Below, in pieces: positions 12,001 through 23,307 of a DNA stretch of 64,000 nucleotides. The stretch is from the NCBI RefSeq assembly GCF_010015585.1, contig NW_022985069.1, positions 1,364,428 to 1,428,427 on the forward strand. The letters run 5' to 3'. Within the stretch, counting starts at the first letter, position 1, and every line of letters starts with the position of its first letter. The position numbers and the translations under genes were made by a program. This stretch comes from Eremomyces bilateralis CBS 781.70 (lineage: Eukaryota > Ascomycota > Dothideomycetes > Eremomycetales > Eremomycetaceae). The notes under the pieces were generated by a model, which saw only the letters and a list, made by a program, of their open reading frames with translations, had not been told where the DNA came from and did not search any database.

Positions 12001-15000
12001 GAGATGAAGCCCGTGGCCAAATGAAGCGAAAGTTATTGATCATTTATCTGGACCGCAGGAGCCGGAGAGCTTGTGTAGCGTGTCAGGTTTGCAACAAGCC
12101 CAAGACAATCGTAATTGCTCGGGTCGCCGGCCAGAACGCCTTGAACCTTTGATGCGGAGCCTCGTGAAAGAAATGCCATTTTTGGCGAACAGCCGGAGAA
12201 GATCTTTCTTTCCTTCACACTAATAATCAGTGATGAGGTTGAACTGTCCTGTATTACTGCGCTTCCGTGAAAACCACAAGACGTATTCCGTGTTTGTGTC
12301 AGCAATCCGCTTAGCACAGTAGCAGCACCATCTCACGACTCACGTCACATCGCTCAAGCATGACAGCCCGTCTCGTCGATCTTTTCGTACAAATGAAACG
12401 TAGGCTCAGTCAGAACTTGGAACTTGGAATTGAAAATTGAAAGCTTTTGATGGAGAATTACCTCGACTAACAGAGAAATCCTCCAGAAAGCGCCACCATC
12501 CACGGATGCTTCAAGTTTTAGTACCCACTACACTTTGACTGTTAAGAGACATGCATGTGGGATGCAAGCGATCAACTCAAGTTCCTGTGGACTGTGCAGA
12601 CAATCTGAATCTTCGTCGGCTTCGGCGCCTTCAGGCCCTCAGGCCTTTAGCAGACCGCAGTGTAATACAAAGTATCTTCACTTTGGTCTACTGGAGACAA
12701 GTCAGCCAATCCCGTGCGGTGACGGAGTACAGGCATCTGAATGCCGCAGCCCGCAAACCTTTCAGTCAAGCAGGAATAATTCCTGGTGGTGTGGCGCTCA
12801 TCAGTGGCCCTGCCGTCTGCTGAGGACATCATCCTCTGATATGGAGGCTCGGGGAGAGTTTACGGACCGCGATCTCTGTTTGCAACCCTTAAAACCCCAG
12901 TTTATGATAATTGCCTAGGTTTCAAATATTGCTTGGAGCCTTGAACGCCACCTTCGCGCTTTGGGTGACTCACAAGTATCGTAAGTGACACGCTTCTCGT
13001 CGATCGCTATTATCTGGCCAACCTGATGCTGCTTGTCGGGGAACGTACTTGTCGGCCCAGTTGTCTCGGTTAGCATGGGATAGCCTTGTCTGCGCCGTGC
13101 TCATGGTTCGGTTGGATGTCAGGTGTTTAACCTCAATTGGATAACTCCGATATTATACCTAGGTGCATGGAGGGTGGATGCAGATTGCGGAGGATCTGAT
13201 ACAGGTCTGCCGCAATGTCGCGTATGACAGTCACACTGCTCGATCCCTTCCTGCTTTTCCTGCGTGGCTGTCTAGTTAACGTGGCACATGTTTCGGTAGA
13301 GACATAGTCACTTCGACCCTGCAAGTTGTACAGGTTTGCACAGGTGATAGCATGCTCCATTGGCCTCAGGAGACGATGATATTGACGCCTCGTAGGACCC
13401 GTTGGCCCTTCTGGAAAGAACCGAGATCATTCGACTAAACGAGTCGACGGAGTCATCCGTTCGCACGCTTGCATCAAATAGTTTGTTGGCGCCTGTCTTC
13501 CGTCTTGGGAGATGGTTTCCCTACCGGAATTTAGCGTCTTTGTAAGGTTAGAGTGCTAATATTTCCAATTCATTGCACATCTGCACGGCTTCGCAGTTAC
13601 AAGGATGTGGAAAATGGAACCGCCGTTGAAACTCAAATGCCTAGAACAAATGTCTTCAATCTCGATGAAGCTGCAATGATCGACAATTAAGTTGGCCAAG
13701 CCACAGGGATCAGTAGATGGACGCCTTCTGGAGTTTGGGCATATTATGGTCACTGGTGATAGTCGGCGTGTCCGGTTGTGGTCTCAATTCGACGAATGAT
13801 GCTTGAGAAAACTAGCCGCATATATCAAGAGTTCTAGCCACTGGGGCAAACAGGTTTGACTTTTGAGGCATGTCCACGCGGCAAAATGAACGGAGAGCAA
13901 GGGTTGTCGTTCCCGCGGACTAGAAATGTCCTAACAGCGATCATCGGCGGTCGGTGGGGTATTCAGATTCAGATATGTCTGTATTCTACGTAGTGGATAC
14001 CCGGTAGGGGGGCTTGGAGTATCAGAGATCTAATCACCCACGTACGGGTAAGCGGGAATTATGGTTGGAAACCTGGCGGGACGCATGACGCCCCAAGCAT
14101 TCGACATGCTGACGATGGTTCTCGTTTATGGACAGCGGCGTCGTAACACGAAAATAGGTTCGACAATAATAGCGGCATGTAAACAGATCCTCGGATGTGG
14201 CTCTGTGCTGCTAATTTGCCAAAGGAAAACGCAAGTCCGAAGCCTGCTTTCTGTGTGCGAGTTCATGTCATACGCTGGTCTGAAGCATCGAGATTCCTGC
14301 TTCGCATAAAATTGCGACTCGCATGGCTGGATCTGTGTGGCCACGATTTCTGCGAGTTGATTGACGCCACATCTTGCTTTTCCTCTTCTGACCCCCTGGC
14401 ATGTTCGGGAGAGGGCAGAAAGCGGGACATCCGGGGCTAGGAGTGCCAGGATCTGGGATGTGGGCCCAAAGGAACAACAATCAGACAAATATTCACACAA
14501 TAGAATCCCGGTCCACTGGGGTATTAAGCGATGGGCATGCAAGGAATGGATTTTCGGTCGTTTCGGTGGCCAAGCGTGCAATATCCCATGTCGCGCCTCT
14601 CCCATGGAACACTCGTGGTTGGATGGGATCATTAGACCCCGTCCCAGATGTCGAAGTCCGAACAGGGCAAACATTCTGGGCGTCTGGTCCCTCAGCACGC
14701 CATTCGTCGATTCAAAGCCTTCGGAGTCTTGAGCATCGTGTGCCATCGAGGTTTGAACACAATCAGGGTATGTAAAGTGATCCAGAACCGAGACAGGATT
14801 CAGAGAAATATCAATAAAAATGCAAGGGAGCCTATTTCAGCTAAAGCATGTCGGGTAAGCATGTAGGGATTTCAAGCACCCTTCGACCCTCGGTCTATTA
14901 CTTAGGTATCCGGCCCTAAGTCCAGTCGTCCTGCAGATCGTTTCATACTGTTGCTTTGTGGATGTGTCGCTTTGAGGCTTTTAGCCTTTAGGAGGGACTT

Positions 15001-18000
15001 CGCGAGCAAGGTGGACTCCAGATGATCTGCTCGAAGCCGTCTGATTTTGTGGCTTCCGAACATCTCCGGCTTTCAAACTGTACTACCCCGCGAGAGCGGA
15101 GTGCAGTGTTCAGTAGAACATCACACTCTACAGTTTGTCTTCGGCTCATGTTGTAGGCTTGTCACCGTCTATCCGATCCACAAGTGAACGAATAGTTTTT
15201 TCAACTTGCAAGTTGCAGCCATGCGATGGTGTCGGCCTTTTTTGTGTCTGTCGCCCCACGCCAATATTGATAATCCCGTTGGCTGGACCGAGTCATATGA
15301 GTAATGAGAGAGAAGGGGCTCAAAGTTCAAACTCGGCGTAAGTTAGCGCTGGATCGTCAGAGGATTCGATCTAGTCTTCCCAGAAGATCGGCTCCGAAAT
15401 GAGGATTTGTTACAGGAGATTGAAGATGGGAACAAATTGCAGTGGGTGGCTGCATTTTTTAGTTCTCCCACGCCGATAATTAGATCTCAGGGTTTTGAAC
15501 ACCACGCCTTTCTTGTACAACCGCATCTGAAAGTTGGTCGGCTTCAATTGGTCCCGCATTAACACTGCGTATTCCCACCATAACTGGTCACTGTTGTTTC
15601 CTCAGGGAGCTGATGCGGCAAGGAGCCTTGTGGCGGAGTTCATCTGAACTAGGTAGCCCGTCCATCATCGAGAAGCCAGTTACTAATATCTATATTGCAG
15701 CAGGGGGCCTTGGGCAGAGGACGACTCGTTTAAAGTGACTCCAGAAGGCGGAGGAGGCTGGAACTTTGAGCGACGAGTGATGACGCATTCGGTGTGCGAG
15801 CGTGGTACCTTTCGGCCTGTGAATCTGTGAATCCGTGACTTCGTATCCTCCAGATCCCAGTAACCGTTTCAGACGGCAGATGCTTGGAACTGCCTGCCCA
15901 ATTGGCAAGTGTGGGTCTAGTTTTTCCTCACAGGTGCAAATATCCTTGTCTCTGAGGCGGGCAGTTTAACTCAGTGTCTAAACCGTCCAACTATCGTCCG
16001 GGACCGTGGTTCGCGGACACCATACGCAGTATATTTATCCATATCAACCTTTTTATTGACAGTCCTGCCTTTTTGACGGGAACGGCTGACGCATCTTCGC
16101 ACTTCTCGAGATCGCCGCATGAGGCGATATTACTCGGTTCTCCTTACCCCGGACTCTTCATTCAATCCCCATGCGCGATTGTTGTAAGGAGTCGTACAAG
16201 GTGCTGCATGCAATGGCAGGGCGGGCCAAGATCGCTGGGAATATCGTCCGCATTCAATATCTCCAAAGAGACTCCGGATATCGGCGTCAAGCTACAGATT
16301 GCCTGGCGCACCTCGCCTCCACTGTATCTGAAGGCCGGCCGACCACCACCAGCGCCAAAATGCTGTGCTAGGAAACGCTGTCACCGGTCGGAACAGGGAG
16401 GATGCTGAAATACGAGAATCGTGCTGACATCCTGAGGAACTTGCTTGACATGTTGCAGTCGTCTCGGCGTTGGCGTCGCCGTAGGATCCGCATGTCTCCT
16501 GAGCGCTTCCATTATTGCACAATTTCGCGGCTGGGATTAGCACTCTCCTGCGGGAGATGACTGATGAGTGTGGTGTCGGTTCTGCACTCCTGCGGACCCG
16601 AATGGAAAGAACAAGGAAGCCTTTAGCTGGGCCCCTTTGGACGAACTCGTCTAACTGACGCAACCATCTACACCTCAAGCCAACGTTACAGCCATCGCCC
16701 ATCAGTAAGTTAAGCGATCAACACTGCAACCAGCAGGACCTGAAAGTTGGCATTGGCGATGGGTGACGAGTTATGATAGGTACAGGTTCACTCCTCTCCA
16801 AGCGGAGGATTGGATGGATTCAGACCAAAAATTTGATCTCCGAAGTAAAGTTCGGCCTTCGCCGGAGCAGTAGTATATTGCCGCTCCTCAGTCACCATAG
16901 GGGTGCTCCGTCATGTGTGAAGTGTGAAGGTTTTAGTGGTTCGTCTCCTTACATCATCGTCAGAACCGAAAACGGCATCGCATTATGCGTCAGGTTTCCA
17001 GGCAACACCATTTGAGTCCTTTCATTCTGTCGTCTACAATATACACCACCGACATCAGTGACCTTCAACAATCAGTGACAGTATTGTTATCATGGCAAGG
17101 AAAAATACCAGTAAGAGATGTGGGGTTTTTTAGTCGAATTGTTCGATCGAACATTGACTATTACCCCCTTTTCAACCAGTGATTGAATATAATTCTCTCG
17201 TGAGGTTTTCCAACCAACCGAATCCGAACGTTATAGGCTCATTTTGTTTATGTTTGATCATTATCAACTCTGAGTCAATGATCTTCTGCCGAGCAGTGGC
17301 ACAAAACAGGGGAGCTCGATGCCCACAGTAACATTCGCTTGAAGTTTGGCAGTTACAACATACTTTACCCTATCCCACCATCTATGGCTATCCGCCCATT
17401 GTTGGTGGATTCCGTGCCTTTCGCCTCCAGAGAATAGCCTTGAACTGGCTTGGGATACCGTGGAATCAATACATGACCAAGGATTCTCAGCCTCACGATG
17501 AAGCAGAGTCCTACCAGTAACTGAACCACCGAGGAGCCTAGAACTGGCGGACGAAAGAGTCGGAACGTCATGCTTCTTGGGACAACATCGAATATGGCAG
17601 ACCATGGGGATCATCAGACTGCTTTTGGCATTATTGTTGGCATCTAGGCTTTGTTGGAGAACTTTGGGTGTCGGTCAATGAACATCTTCATGACTACGGC
17701 AACATACATGATCGACAAAGGATGCATTCTACTCGAAGAGTTTGCGAGCACTTCCTACGAAAACCGGGACGGTTGTGACCATTCGGTCCTGCCGTGAGCT
17801 TGAAGTGGATCTAAGAAAGTCTGATTTGCTTGCACCACCGACCTCAGCAATAACAGGGGTTGCTGGTGAGAAGCTTCTTTAACTCGGCTGAAGAAATGGT
17901 CGATTGTTATCTGACCGAAAGGCTATCCTCGACGACAGCCGAAATTTACTCAACAGTCTACGCTATCAACGACGAAGTCTGTATACACCCCACTAAACGT

Positions 18001-19229
18001 CGTTCCATAAAACGATTTAGAAGGTTTCAATAACACTGATCGTAAAATCCCCTAGAGATTTGAGATTATCTATTGATCTTGTGTAGCAGAGCAAATTTAC
18101 CGGCTCTTGTTAACTACTTCGTGTCTTCGAATATAGAATGCCCATATGCGATCCGCATTCCAACAGACCATCAACAGTTCTAGATCTCAAATACCACGAC
18201 TGTATCACTGAAGCGAACTGTACACGCACTCGGTCCAGGTACTGAAGACAATAAGGAACTATGACCTTCCCTCCAATTTACTGAACCCTTATCAAGTTCA
18301 CCGGACTGTGACTCATCACGGAGCACAGTGTTTCGCCGTCGTGTTGTGCACTGTTTCCTCAATAGGAGCATGCGTACTCGACTGCTGGTGATGAAACCTG
18401 TCCGCGACCATGTCGGGAGATGTTGTGATATGGTGACACATGGAGGAACAAGAACACATATTCCACAAACCAAGGTTGTAGAGGGATCCACCCTAACACT
18501 TCAACGATACCCGAGTCTAGAGAATATGCCACAATTCAAATAGTGCAGAGTCGGGACATCCGGACTTTCCCACCGCTTGATATTACAGTCAAGGCAATCA
18601 CTGTGGATGCAGTGTTCTTCAATTCCCGTCCATATTTTTCGGACACCATCGAGTACTTCACTAGTAGCACTGTGCATGATCTTTCCATGCCACCCTACTC
18701 AATCCAAATATTTCTCGTCCGCTTGTGTATGCGGAAGTTCTCGACTCCTGGACAATGCGGGCTACTGTTGACGTACAATGCCGGGATACAGGCCACAGGA
18801 AGTGTTCAAGATTTAAGGACCAGTGCAGAATTTCCATATCATTTCTTTGAAGCTCAAATCCAAAGTAACGGAAGCGCTTCCGTTGTGTCATTCAGATCAT
18901 CCTGTTGAAGATCGGTTCCAGGGAGTTGGAACCTCCTAACTTCATTTTCGTTGATATCATGTCGGAAATTAAGTCTTCCGGAACTTCAGGGGTTTAGTCA
19001 TGGCCCAGCACATCCACTAAAGTGTATCAGTAGCGCTGGTGGCAGTACGATGCCGGAGACTACGAAACTGGTTGTAGTCCGAGGATTGGATACTGATATG
19101 GCTACACGTTCAAAAGGGAACCCTTGATCTGTGTGATTTGCGGATCGCCCGACTACACCCGGAAGATACACTTCATTGTAGCGGCAACCATTCATTCCCT
19201 TCGTATTGCACTGCGAGGAAAAATCTTCC
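9071..19229. other. Gene-poor stretch of about 10 kb
   Basis: No gene, RNA gene or transposon could be supported here on either strand. Open frames are short, overlap on opposite strands and carry no family motifs; the longest is 206 codons at 14126-14746 (minus). By eye the base composition is mixed and not strongly AT-rich, so it does not look like a classic RIP-made AT island. A small 8-base tandem repeat lies at 10643-10672. It may hold old decayed repeats or non-coding transcripts that cannot be seen without alignment or RNA data. Confidence 0.5.
10643..10672. repeat. Short tandem repeat, CCAGTCGG x 3.75
   Basis: Three exact copies of CCAGTCGG followed by CCAGTC. It lies in non-coding sequence and has no evident role. 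Confidence 0.85.
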
Positions 19230-22200
19230 TTAGTTATTCTTCATCGTCTTCTGTTTCTCCGCATTCTCCACTAACTTCTTCCCTGCAATAAACAACCCCT
19301 TCCTCTTCCTCACCTTCTCTGTATACATCTTCGCCACGTTCTCCCTATCCGCCAACTCTCCCAGATCTTCCAATTGCTCTTCCGTGAACGGCACCCAGAA
19401 CGGGTCCTGATCCAGCATCTCGAACCCATGGAAGACGAGCTGAGGGCTCGCTGCGCCTGAGGTCCGCTTTCGGATCTCCTCGGAGAAGCCGAAGGACTCG
19501 GCGACGGGGAGAACGGCCACGACAGTGAAAAACGGCGTGCCTTCTTTCATGGCCTCGGAGAGGATGCGACCACGACGCCGAGTGATGACGCCATAGACCC
19601 GACCAAGGACCTCCGCTATGATGGGTTAATCACTATTGTTCAAGAGTGTTGATATAAGACTGTCAACTTACTTGAAGCTTGGATCTCGCAGCTATACATG
19701 GCAAGCAACATGCGCGGACTCCAGTCCAGGAACCCAGTGCGAATGGAATCCCTGACTGCCTTTATCACTTCACTGGTTAATCGACCAAGTTTGTCACGAG
19801 CGCTGGCCGCTTCATCCATCGAGCTTGAAATGGTGATGTCCTCGAGGAAGACAGCCACGCCTTGCATCGGCTCATTACAGAGCGGCCCCTGAGCTGTTAC
19901 CAGTTGGAACGCGTAGTTGATCTTGTCAGAGAGGTCTTGCGCTGTTAGACCTGCTCTAGAATGTTGGTTTGTGATCGATCCTTCCGAAGCGCCATTTGTC
20001 TCGTGTAGTCTGATGTAAGTTAGCGAATATGTAAGGTAAGGTCGTCGCCGACACTTACACTTTGCTGCATGCGCCGTCCTTCGTCGCGTCGATTAACACG
20101 TTCGGACCAACTCGCCGTGGACCAAATGCAGCGATCGTGTCAACCACCCCCTTCCATGTGCCATTGTCCTTCTCAGCCACTTCAAAAGCAGACATCAAAC
20201 GTTTCCTGAGATCGTCTCTTGAGCACAGTTCGCCCTGGTCCAAGTCCCCTCCAACTATTAATTCGCTTGTTGAGGCATTTCCAACTCCTTCCCCCACGGG
20301 ATGCCTCTCGTCTAAACTCTCGCGCCCCTCTGCCCAGACTTTCCGTATTGACCTCGAGTTCTTGATCAAGCACTCGGTCACATTCTCCGGCAACGGCCTG
20401 ACCCTCAACCGGATCGTCACAATGCCGCTAGGCGTCGCTGTAATGACTGTGCCTCGCGGCAGATCTTTCTCCCGAGGGGGATTCATCTCTTTCGCTTCCA
20501 CAATGCTCTCCCTATAAGGAACGATCGGTTCTCCGGCCTGGATCTCACATCTCGCGAACCGCTCCCTCAGGTCTTTCAAGCAACGCTCAAGATGCAATTC
20601 GCCGGCACAACACACCACATGCTCTCCTGACTCCAGAACCTCATATTCAGCACACGGATCCGCCTGTACGAGCAACTTGAGACCAGTGATGAGTTTGTCC
20701 AAGTCAGCAGGGAATACTGGCTCCAGTGCAACCCGAACAATAGGTCGAACGGAGCCAGATATTCCGCCGAGATTGGGGGTCCCGGCCGGTCCGAGGTTTG
20801 AAAGCGTGCCAGCTTTGAGGATATGGCCAGCCAGACCAGCAATCCCCACCACGATTCCTGCTGGCGCTATTTTCAAAGGTTCCAGATGTCGTCCCATAAG
20901 AAGATATAGCCCCGTGATCGTTGCTTTGGTAGGAGGAGCAACGTCCGGTGCATCGGGCATATATTTCGGTCCGTAAGTCCAGACCTCGTCACCAACCGAG
21001 AGAGTACCAGAATAGAGTCGTGCGAATCCAATAAGGTGCTCTGGATCTTCAGGTTCCGCAACACTGTCGTCTTCTGCGCCATTCATATCATTCGCGCCAG
21101 TGATAGTGGCCATTGATAGTGAGTCCGTGACGCCGTCCACCTCAGTGGTTTTAGCAGCAGCGAACTGTGCACGTTTCTTCCTCGCGAGGTCCCGTGCCTC
21201 CTCAGCTGTCAGCATGAATCCACCCCTTTTCTTCTCCTTCGGTAGCTCGCTCTCCTTGACTGCCACCATTTTGCTCACGTACGCAACGAGGGGATCCTCC
21301 TTCTTGGAATGAAATTCCGTCATGGCGGCCTTGATCTTTGGGTCCACTGCATTGCTTCCGGGACTCGAAGCGACTAAGTCTGGTATCCGTAATGCTTGAG
21401 CTGCGGGAGGGGAGGGGATTTGTTCGATAACGGTGACGAGCACCGCAGTGGAGAGTGGTAGCCAGGCAGCGAAGAGGGCGGTAAGTAATGCGCGTGGGTC
21501 GCGGGAACGGAGGATATGTGGAGGAAGCGTGATATTCAGAGACTTTGTGATCTTTTTCAAAAGTTCCGGATCGCTGTTGGAAGTTAGAAGAAGATAACCA
21601 CAATGAATCATGTATACAACTCACCCCTTGCCATCGTTGCCAGTGACGGTTGCATCGTATACCGCCCAAATGTTCTCAAGAACCAGTTGCACGAACATTG
21701 GCTTCAAGGCACGACCTTTGAGATGCTTAGAGCTGAGGACTCTCTTGGTCTTTCGATCCAGGAAAAAGTCTCCCCAGAGTACTTTCTCTAAGATTGACCT
21801 CTTAATGCCGAGTTTTTTCTCATATAAACTGGCAAATTGCTTGACAGTAAAAGCCCAGCCGTCAACCGCGCTGCTGAATATGACGTTATTCTTTTCCGGC
21901 GCGAAGTAGATATCTTCATCGTCCATCTCTACGAAGTCGCCGTCGATGATTTCGCTCGCGTCTGTTCCGCCACTCTTCCCCTTGGCCTTGTCAGCGGCGG
22001 CGTTTACTTTCTGTTCCAATCGCTCCCGCCACCGCAAGTCCTCTTCCATTCGTTCTCCCTGGAAGAAGCCTCCGACTACGGCGTTGACCTGCTCTAGGAG
22101 TTTATTGAGGTGGATGTGTGCTTCGTAAGGGCTCATCTTCAACTCTGTAATGAGCCTATCCATCTTATTGATGACCAAGACGGGCTTCAATTTCTCCGTC

Positions 22201-22748
22201 CATGTCTGCCGGAGGACCGTGACCGTTTGACTACAAACCCCCTCAACTGCATCAACTAACACCATGGCTCCATCGCAGAGACGGGATGCTGTACTGACTT
22301 CAGAGCTGAAATCGACGTGCCCCGGAGAATCAATGAGGTTGATAAGGTAGTCGTGCTGTTTCGGTTCCGTTTCCGGAGACGACCGGCGCAGCATGGCAAA
22401 GTACAATGAGATGGCGGAAGATTCCATGGTGATACCACGGAGTTGCTCATCTGGCCGAGAGTCTAGGTAGCGGATCTTTCCTGCGAGTTTGGGAGAGATG
22501 ATGCCGTTGGTGGCGATGAGAGCATCTGTGAGGGATGTCTTGCCATGGTCCTTGGATCTTTTGTTAACCTCCTCTTCCTTACTAGAAATCTCTCTGTTCC
22601 TGGATGGGACTTACGACATGGGCGAGAATGCAAACCTAGATGTTTAGGTTAGTTGGTTCGTGCAGAGGTCGTGGATCGGACGTACATTACGGATGCCGTC
22701 TGGAGCACCCTGAAGCTCTGTGAGCTTCTCAACACCGACTACTGGCAT
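19230..22748 (-). CDS. RIA1: Elongation factor-like GTPase EFL1/Ria1
   Basis: Cytosolic EF-2-like GTPase that, with Sdo1/SBDS, releases Tif6/eIF6 from late 60S subunits. Six exons (22748-22686, 22635-22615, 22550-21625, 21573-20059, 20009-19672, 19615-19230) code for 1082 residues, close to the known size. The GTPase motifs are AHVDHGKTS (G1), DSPGHVDF (G3) and NKMDRL (G4). The tract MPVVGVEKL at the start and the C-terminal domain with TRRRGRIL and [16 protein letters not shown] fit the family. The long insertion after residue 200 is normal for EFL1 and separates it from EF-2. Exon 2 is a 21-base microexon coding VCILAHV, and the next intron must end in AAG (22551-22553) to restore the P-loop. 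The gene is divergent from the TIR-like gene at 23308. Confidence 0.94.
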
Positions 22749-23307
22749 TTCGAAGCCGTGATGTGTGCTGGAATAGGGTGTCCAGCAAGCGGAAGGACGG
22801 ATGGATGGGGCAGGTTTACGTATTTGTTCTTATTAACGCACACCAAATTTGCCCTATGATCTAACGGGACGTTTCAATGCACCTGATAACCCTTGATACA
22901 AAGCATCGAAAGTAAAGATATCGGTCGTCGTTTAATTTTATACCGATTGGTAAGGTTTGTGAATCTCGAAACTTTTTTGCTATGACGATGATTCATGATG
23001 ATACAGATTATGTATGTATACCCTTTCGGGGTTAGTTCGGCTTGTTTTATAAATAGAGGCTGGGGCGAAAGGCGAATGGAGTCATATTATGGATAGCACG
23101 CGCTCACAGGTTAGGGTCCTTGCTCCAAACTGGCTTCATAGCCAGCCTTATTCTATCCCGTAGGTACCCTTGATGGGTTCTTTCGAACGTATCCTCCTCG
23201 TTCTGCCTCCACGTATGTAAGAGTATGGCATAATTCTTGGGAATATCATCCTCGGCCAGGTCTTTCGGACAAGCTAGAATCGCTATTGCTACTGCGATAA
23301 CAGACAC
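22749..23307. promoter_or_regulatory. Divergent promoter region between EFL1 and the TIR-like gene
   Basis: About 560 bases shared by two divergent genes. A canonical TATA box (TATAAATAG) lies at 23048-23056 on the plus strand, about 250 bases before the ATG at 23308. A strong TATA box is more usual for regulated genes than for housekeeping genes, so the TIR-like gene may be inducible. Confidence 0.5.

Noticed and set aside
14126-14746. 206-codon open frame on the minus strand
   Set aside because: No family motif, opposed by overlapping plus-strand frames, and composition looks random. Likely chance in a long non-coding stretch.
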